Shown here: in pieces, positions 13,669 to 16,858 of the stretch
Layout of the letters: every line of letters starts with the position of its first letter
Numbering within the stretch: position 1 is the stretch's first letter
DNA from: an uncultured Bacilli bacterium
GTDB lineage: Bacteria; Bacillota_I; Bacilli_A; RF39; UBA660
Assembly (NCBI GenBank): GCA_934132925.1
Contig: CAKPAL010000014.1
Span: 1 to 16,858, forward strand
Reading direction: 5' to 3'
DNA length: 16,858 bases
Made by a program: the position numbers and the translations under genes
Notes under the pieces: generated by a model
Told to the model about the DNA's origin: nothing
The model's database searches: none
Seen by the model: only the letters and a program-made list of their open reading frames with translations

Positions 13669-14283
13669 ATGGAGATAGTAAAATATGAATTAACGAAAAA
13701 AAATATATATAATGTATATTTATCGAATGGTGAAGTATTAGAATTAGATGAGAGTGTTATTACTAATAATGAACTTTTGTTAAAAAAAAGAATAGATTAT
13801 GATTTATATGATAAATTGAAAAGGGATAATAAGATATGTATTTTAGTAAATGCTTCTATTAAATATATTAATGTTAGATTAAGAAGTATTAAGGAGATAA
13901 AGAATTATTTACTAAAAAAAGAAGATGATACTGATTTAATTGATGAAGTTATTAGTAGACTTATGAAGATGGGCTATTTAGATGATAGGAGATTTACAGA
14001 AGCTTATATTAAAGATAAGTTGAATTTTACTTCTTGGGGTGATTATAAAATTATTAATGAATTAAATAAGCTTGGTATTTCTTCTTTAGATATAGAAGAT
14101 AATATAGATTTACTTAATGATGATATTTTAAATGAAAGAATGAGGAAGATTATTGATAAAGATATTAGGACTAATAAGAAATATTCGGGATTAAAACTTA
14201 AGAATAAAATATATAATCATTTACTTACTAGTGGTTATTCTAAAGAAAAAGTAATATCATTAATAAATAGTTATGATTTTTAG
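13669..14283 (+). CDS. recX: Regulatory protein RecX
   Basis: This 204-aa RecX-family protein binds RecA filaments and modulates recombination and the SOS response. The RecX three-helix repeats are visible: NASIKYINVRLRSIKEIKNYL, then VISRLMKMGYLDDRRFTEAYIKDKL (the most diagnostic stretch, with GYLDDxxF) and later KIINELNKLGIS and KLKNKIYNHLLTSGYSKEKVISLI. The N-terminal region (EIVKYELTKKNIYNVYLSNGEVLELDESV) is a beta segment also seen in long Firmicutes RecX. ATG 13669 is chosen because AGAGG (13659-13663) fits it; GTG 13663 overlaps that site. No recA or LexA box is seen nearby, and no clear promoter, so read-through of the preceding terminator is possible. Confidence 0.88.
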   Translation: MEIVKYELTKKNIYNVYLSNGEVLELDESVITNNELLLKKRIDYDLYDKLKRDNKICILVNASIKYINVRLRSIKEIKNYLLKKEDDTDLIDEVISRLMKMGYLDDRRFTEAYIKDKLNFTSWGDYKIINELNKLGISSLDIEDNIDLLNDDILNERMRKIIDKDIRTNKKYSGLKLKNKIYNHLLTSGYSKEKVISLINSYDF

Positions 14284-14326
14284 TATAAAATGTAAATATT
14301 GGTAAAAAATATAAATGGTGATTAAT

Positions 14327-14833
14327 ATGAAGAAGATATTAGCAGTATTTGTATTTTTAGTTTTATTAGTGGGTTGTTCTTTAGCTAATACACCAACTTC
14401 GAAAGTAGAAGAATTACTTACTAAATATCAAACACTTGATAAGGATATTAAGACTGGTATTGATGAAGTTATTGATGAAGAAACACTTACTAGTAAACAA
14501 AAGGATAGGTATAGAAGTTTAATTGAGAAACAATATAAAGGTTTGACTTATCAGGTTAAGAATGAAAGGATAGATGGTGATAGAGCCACTATTACGACAG
14601 AAATTGAGGTATTAGATTATAAGAAGGCAGTTAATGATGCGGTTAGTAAATATCAAAATAGAACTGATTATACAGTAGAAGAATACAATAATAGTAAACT
14701 AGATGCTCTTGAGAAGACTAAAGATAAGGTTAAGTATACAATAGATTTTGAAGTAATTAAAGATAAGAATGGTAATTGGAAATTATCTTCATTGAGTAAT
14801 GAAACTATTAAGAAAATACAGGGAATGTATTAA
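14327..14833 (+). CDS. Predicted lipoprotein, NTF2-like fold
   Basis: A 168-aa lipoprotein: the signal MKKILAVFVFLVLLVGCS has its lipobox Cys at 17. The mature part has helices (TPTSKVEELLTKYQTLDKDIKTGI, LTSKQKDRYRSLIEKQY), beta strands (LTYQVKNERIDGDRATITTEIEVLD), another helix and a final strand pair (KVKYTIDFEVIKDKNGNWKLSSLS). This alpha-beta order with GNWKL resembles NTF2-like lipoproteins of unknown role (inference). ATG 14327 follows GGTGAT (14317-14322), the ribosome-site variant also used at 973 and 14885; ATG 14315 overlaps this site. It follows recX by 43 nt. Confidence 0.7.
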   Translation: MKKILAVFVFLVLLVGCSLANTPTSKVEELLTKYQTLDKDIKTGIDEVIDEETLTSKQKDRYRSLIEKQYKGLTYQVKNERIDGDRATITTEIEVLDYKKAVNDAVSKYQNRTDYTVEEYNNSKLDALEKTKDKVKYTIDFEVIKDKNGNWKLSSLSNETIKKIQGMY

Positions 14834-14860
14834 TTAGTAGTTTTTTTTCTTTTAAATATG

Positions 14861-14869
14861 TGATACAAT
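14861..14869 (+). promoter_or_regulatory. Extended -10 promoter upstream of the small gene and rnhB
   Basis: TGA then TACAAT (14864-14869) is preceded by a T/C tract (14840-14854) instead of a -35. GGTGAT (14876-14881) and ATG 14885 follow with the same spacing as at 973. Confidence 0.5.
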
Positions 14870-14884
14870 TAGGTTGGTGATATA

Positions 14885-15139
14885 ATGAATAGACAAGAAG
14901 ATTTAAGTAAGGTATTTGATAGAACTTGGACTGCTAATCATAATGATGTGGCAAAAAGAGGTAGAGAAAAGGAGAAGGCCTTTATTAATAAGATGTTTGG
15001 TGGTAGTAGTTCTAGTAATGTTAGAAGTAATATTGTTACACCTGGTATGAAAGCAGAGAAGTTGCAAAGAAGAATTGATAGTGTAAATAATATTGAAAGA
15101 CAAAATAAAGTAAATAATATATTAAAGAAATGGAAGTAA
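14885..15139 (+). CDS. Small basic protein of unknown function
   Basis: This 84-aa protein is rich in Lys, Arg, Asn and Ser, with no signal or membrane segment. A helical N-terminus (EDLSKVFDRTWTANHNDVAKRGREKEKAFINKMFG) leads to a Ser/Gly linker (GGSSSSN), then a second helical part (GMKAEKLQRRIDSVNNIERQNKVNNILKKW). I do not recognise it. The good GGTGAT ribosome site, the promoter spacing shared with other genes and its tight junction with rnhB argue that it is a real gene. Net positive charge would allow nucleic-acid binding, which is only a guess. Confidence 0.65.
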   Translation: MNRQEDLSKVFDRTWTANHNDVAKRGREKEKAFINKMFGGSSSSNVRSNIVTPGMKAEKLQRRIDSVNNIERQNKVNNILKKWK

Positions 15140-15144
15140 ATTAT

Positions 15145-15762
15145 ATGGTAGATTTATATAAGTATGAAAATGAATTATATGAAAATGGTTTAGAATATAT
15201 AGGCGGAGTTGATGAAGTTGGTAGAGGTCCTTTAATAGGAAGTGTGGTAGCGGCTTGTGTTATTCTTCCTCGTGACTTTGTATTAGAAGGACTTACTGAT
15301 TCAAAAAAGTTATCAGAAAAGAAAAGAGATGAATATTATAAGATTATTAAAGAGAAGGCAATAGCTATTGGAATTGGAATAGTTAATGAAAAGGTTATCG
15401 ATGAAGTTAATATTTATGAGGCTACTAAAATAGCTATGAAAGAGGCAATTAAGAATACTAATATTAAATTAGATCATGTTTTAATAGATGCGATGCCTCT
15501 TGATATAGATGTACCTACTACTAGTATTATTAAGGGAGATGCTAAATCTATTTCAATAGCGGCAGCTTCGGTAATTGCTAAAGTTACAAGAGATAAGATG
15601 ATGTATGATTTAGATAAGATATATCCTATGTATGATTTAGCTAGTAATAAGGGTTATGGTACTAAAAAACATATTGAGGCTATTAAGAAATATGGTATTA
15701 CTAAGTATCATAGATTAAGTTATAAGCCTGTTAGTGAATATAAAGATAAAGTAATTGATTAA
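15145..15762 (+). CDS. rnhB: Ribonuclease HII
   Basis: RNase HII cleaves the RNA strand of RNA-DNA hybrids and removes single ribonucleotides from DNA. The conserved start YIGGVDEVGRGPLIGSVVAA gives the catalytic Asp-Glu pair; LTDSKKLSEKKR, then LIDAMPLDIDVP and SIIKGDAKSISIAAASVIAKVTRD supply the remaining acidic residues and the basic substrate loop. The end NKGYGTKKHIEAIKKYGITKYHRLSY is typical. From ATG 15145 it is 205 aa, full length. An in-frame ATG at 15130 overlaps the upstream gene by 10 nt. I prefer 15145 because GGAAG (15132-15136) is well spaced for it, but the call is close. Confidence 0.93.
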   Translation: MVDLYKYENELYENGLEYIGGVDEVGRGPLIGSVVAACVILPRDFVLEGLTDSKKLSEKKRDEYYKIIKEKAIAIGIGIVNEKVIDEVNIYEATKIAMKEAIKNTNIKLDHVLIDAMPLDIDVPTTSIIKGDAKSISIAAASVIAKVTRDKMMYDLDKIYPMYDLASNKGYGTKKHIEAIKKYGITKYHRLSYKPVSEYKDKVID

Positions 15763-15786
15763 TACCACATTTTGTGGTATTTATTA
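15761..15786 (+). terminator. Weak intrinsic terminator after rnhB
   Basis: AATACCACA (15761-15769) pairs with TGTGGTATT (15773-15781), loop TTT, followed by TATTA. The stem is good and the T-run poor; it starts within the stop codon. Confidence 0.6.
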
Positions 15787-15813
15787 TGTGTAAAAAAAGT
15801 ATTCACTCTAGAA

Positions 15814-15819
15814 TATAAT
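15814..15819 (+). promoter_or_regulatory. -10 element (TATAAT) ahead of the second two-hairpin RNA
   Basis: Perfect TATAAT preceded by GAA, matching GAATATGAT ahead of copy 1. No good -35 is found 17 bp upstream. TATGGTTG (15823-15830) follows, against TATGATTG after copy 1's -10, so the similarity of the two loci extends beyond the hairpins. Confidence 0.45.
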
Positions 15820-15825
15820 AGATAT

Positions 15826-15895
15826 GGTTGATATTTAGTTTATAGACTTAGGCTATAAACTACTATGTAAGATGATAAGCTTACATAGTGATAAA
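15826..15895 (+). ncRNA. Structured RNA element, two hairpins (copy 2)
   Basis: Hairpin A: AGTTTATAG (15837-15845) with CTATAAACT (15853-15861), loop ACTTAGG. Hairpin B: ACTATGTAAG (15862-15871) with CTTACATAGT (15880-15889), loop ATGATAAG. Both stems are perfect and differ from copy 1 at several paired positions, while loop B and its closing AAG/CTT are identical. Unlike copy 1, no clear terminator follows; an A-rich stretch leads to the hrcA promoter. It may therefore be an independent RNA with an unseen end, or an upstream leader of hrcA. Confidence 0.5.
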
Positions 15896-15917
15896 AAAAA
15901 TAAAAAAATATAAAAAA

Positions 15918-15944
15918 TTAGCAATTTTTAGTTGACATTGCTAA
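15918..15944. promoter_or_regulatory. CIRCE-like HrcA operator 1
   Basis: TTAGCAAT, 11 nt, ATTGCTAA. The canonical CIRCE is TTAGCACTC-N9-GAGTGCTAA; the outer TTAGCA and TGCTAA keep exactly the canonical 15-nt separation while the inner CTC/GAG is lost. It covers the -35. Confidence 0.75.
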
Positions 15945-15960
15945 AGAATAGTAATATAAT
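15932..15960 (+). promoter_or_regulatory. Consensus sigmaA promoter of hrcA
   Basis: TTGACA (15932-15937), a 17-bp spacer and TATAAT (15955-15960), a perfect match at both hexamers. It lies between and within two HrcA operators, so it should be strong but tightly repressed. Confidence 0.9.
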
Positions 15961-15964
15961 TATA

Positions 15965-15991
15965 TTAGCAATGGAAATAAATAATTGCTAA
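15965..15991. promoter_or_regulatory. CIRCE-like HrcA operator 2
   Basis: TTAGCAAT (15965-15972), 11 nt, ATTGCTAA (15984-15991): same arms and spacing as operator 1, between the start of transcription and the AGGAG ribosome site (15993-15997). The two centres are 47 bp apart. Confidence 0.75.
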
Positions 15992-16004
15992 AAGGAGTGA
16001 TATT

Positions 16005-16858
16005 ATGATCACCAAGAGACAAAATGAAATACTTAAAGTAATAGTGGAAGAATATATTAGAACTGCTAAACCAGTTAGTTCAAATCATATTTGTAAGAAA
16101 TTAAAATGTTCTAGTGCTACAATTAGAAATGAAATGGTAGCTTTGGAAGAGTTACATCTACTAGAAAAAAATCATTTTGCATCAGGAAGAATTCCTAGTG
16201 AGGAAGGTTACAAGTATTATGTGGATAATTTAATGAAACCTAAAAATATGACGGGAGAAGATATGTTAAAACTTCAAACTATTTTTAGAAATAATACATT
16301 AGATTTGAATGATACTATTAAGAAGAGTATAGAAATTATTAGTGAGATAACTAACTATACAGCAGTTGTACTAGGAGGTGCTTCTAAAGATAATAGACTT
16401 AAGAAAGTAGAAGTAGTTCCATTAGAAGATAATAAAATATTATCGATAGTAATAACTGATAAAGGTGTAGTACAGCATAAGTCATTATACTTACCAAATA
16501 CTGTTCCTAAAGAAGATGTAAAGAAGACGGTAGAACTTATTAATAAGTTAGTGGTTGGTACTCCTATTAATGAGGTAAGTGAAAAACTAGAGTATGAAGT
16601 GAAACCAATTATAAAAGATTATGTTGGTCAATATGAAGTATTATATAATACCTTCTATGATGCTTTTCATGAATTTACTACTGCACAAAGAGAAGATGCT
16701 TACTTTGGTGGAAGAACTAATATGCTTAAACAGCCAGAGTTTACTAATATTGATAAAGTAAAAGAAATACTTAGTAAATTTGAAGATATAGATAGTATTT
16801 CTAAGATGAAGGAAGAAGAAAATGGTATAAATATTTATGTTGGTAGTGAAACAGAACT
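16005..16858 (+). CDS. hrcA: Heat-inducible transcription repressor HrcA (3'-partial)
   Basis: The frame is open to the window edge (284 codons seen; the family is about 340 aa). The N-terminal winged helix is clear: RQNEILKVIVEEYIRTAKPVSS, the recognition part CSSATIRNEMVALEELHLLEK, and the wing SGRIPSEEGYKYYVDNL. The GAF-like and dimerisation parts follow (NYTAVVLGGASKDNRLKKVEVV; GTPINEVSEKLEY; YFGGRTNML). HrcA represses groESL and dnaK-type heat-shock operons by binding CIRCE; the two CIRCE-like sites upstream show autoregulation. ATG 16005 follows AGGAG at 15993-15997. grpE, dnaK and dnaJ commonly follow hrcA in Firmicutes but lie outside the window, so that is expectation only. Confidence 0.95.
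   Translation, partial: MITKRQNEILKVIVEEYIRTAKPVSSNHICKKLKCSSATIRNEMVALEELHLLEKNHFASGRIPSEEGYKYYVDNLMKPKNMTGEDMLKLQTIFRNNTLDLNDTIKKSIEIISEITNYTAVVLGGASKDNRLKKVEVVPLEDNKILSIVITDKGVVQHKSLYLPNTVPKEDVKKTVELINKLVVGTPINEVSEKLEYEVKPIIKDYVGQYEVLYNTFYDAFHEFTTAQREDAYFGGRTNMLKQPEFTNIDKVKEILSKFEDIDSISKMKEEENGINIYVGSETE

Noticed and set aside
14903..15103. Minus-strand frame opposite the small basic gene
   Set aside because: No start signals, and the + strand gene has promoter, ribosome site and operon context.
1..16858. tRNA or rRNA genes and CRISPR arrays
   Set aside because: No cloverleaf with a GGTTCGA-type arm, no rRNA-like block, and no regularly spaced repeats of 24-40 bp.

Overview
The window is very AT-rich, and every protein gene I can support lies on the + strand. 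The gene set (RNase J2, HrcA, RecX, RNase HII, a YtxG/YtxH-like pair, CNNM/CBS, PAP2) points to a low-GC Gram-positive of the Bacilli. The extreme A+T and the avoidance of TGA as a stop (14 TAA, 4 TAG, 1 TGA) suggest an uncultured gut-type lineage near RF39/Erysipelotrichia/Mollicutes. Every Trp codon in the intact genes is TGG, so I see no sign that TGA is reassigned. The lineage call is inference.

Layout. 1-760: 3' part of a secreted or surface protein, broken by the window edge. Its end carries a roughly 100-bp island of 61% GC that looks like the variable region of a diversity-generating retroelement (DGR). 761-972: a small structured RNA with two hairpins and a terminator. 973-2930: a transglutaminase-like protein lacking the catalytic residues, overlapping a CNNM/CBS membrane protein. 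2981-4886: own promoter, then an Fe-S rRNA uracil methyltransferase, a PAP2 phosphatase and a terminator. 4887-7265: a loosely packed stretch with a possible transposase relic, two DUF3592-type membrane proteins and about 450 bp of empty T-rich DNA. 7269-9034: rnjB (RNase J2) with promoter and terminator. 9037-12223: a run of lipoprotein, acidic scaffold-like protein, DUF948/YtxG-like, YtxH-like and an SDR enzyme. 12222-12406: a probable minus-strand small RNA with its own promoter and terminator. 12452-13653: membrane-anchored thioredoxin-like protein and PH-domain protein, closed by a terminator that overlaps the last codons. 13669-15781: recX, an NTF2-like lipoprotein, a small basic protein and rnhB. 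15814-16858: a second copy of the two-hairpin RNA, then a consensus promoter embedded in two CIRCE-like operators and the first 284 codons of hrcA.

How it fits together. Most of the window is housekeeping: RNA decay and modification (RNase J2, RlmD-like), DNA repair (RecX, RNase HII), envelope maintenance (PAP2, YtxG/H-like, lipoproteins, tethered thioredoxin) and heat-shock control (HrcA autoregulation). The unusual parts are non-coding or hypervariable: the candidate DGR target, the duplicated double-hairpin RNA with identical terminal loops but compensated stems, the minus-strand small RNA, and a promoter layout in which an extended -10 lies exactly 15 nt before the ATG at three genes.
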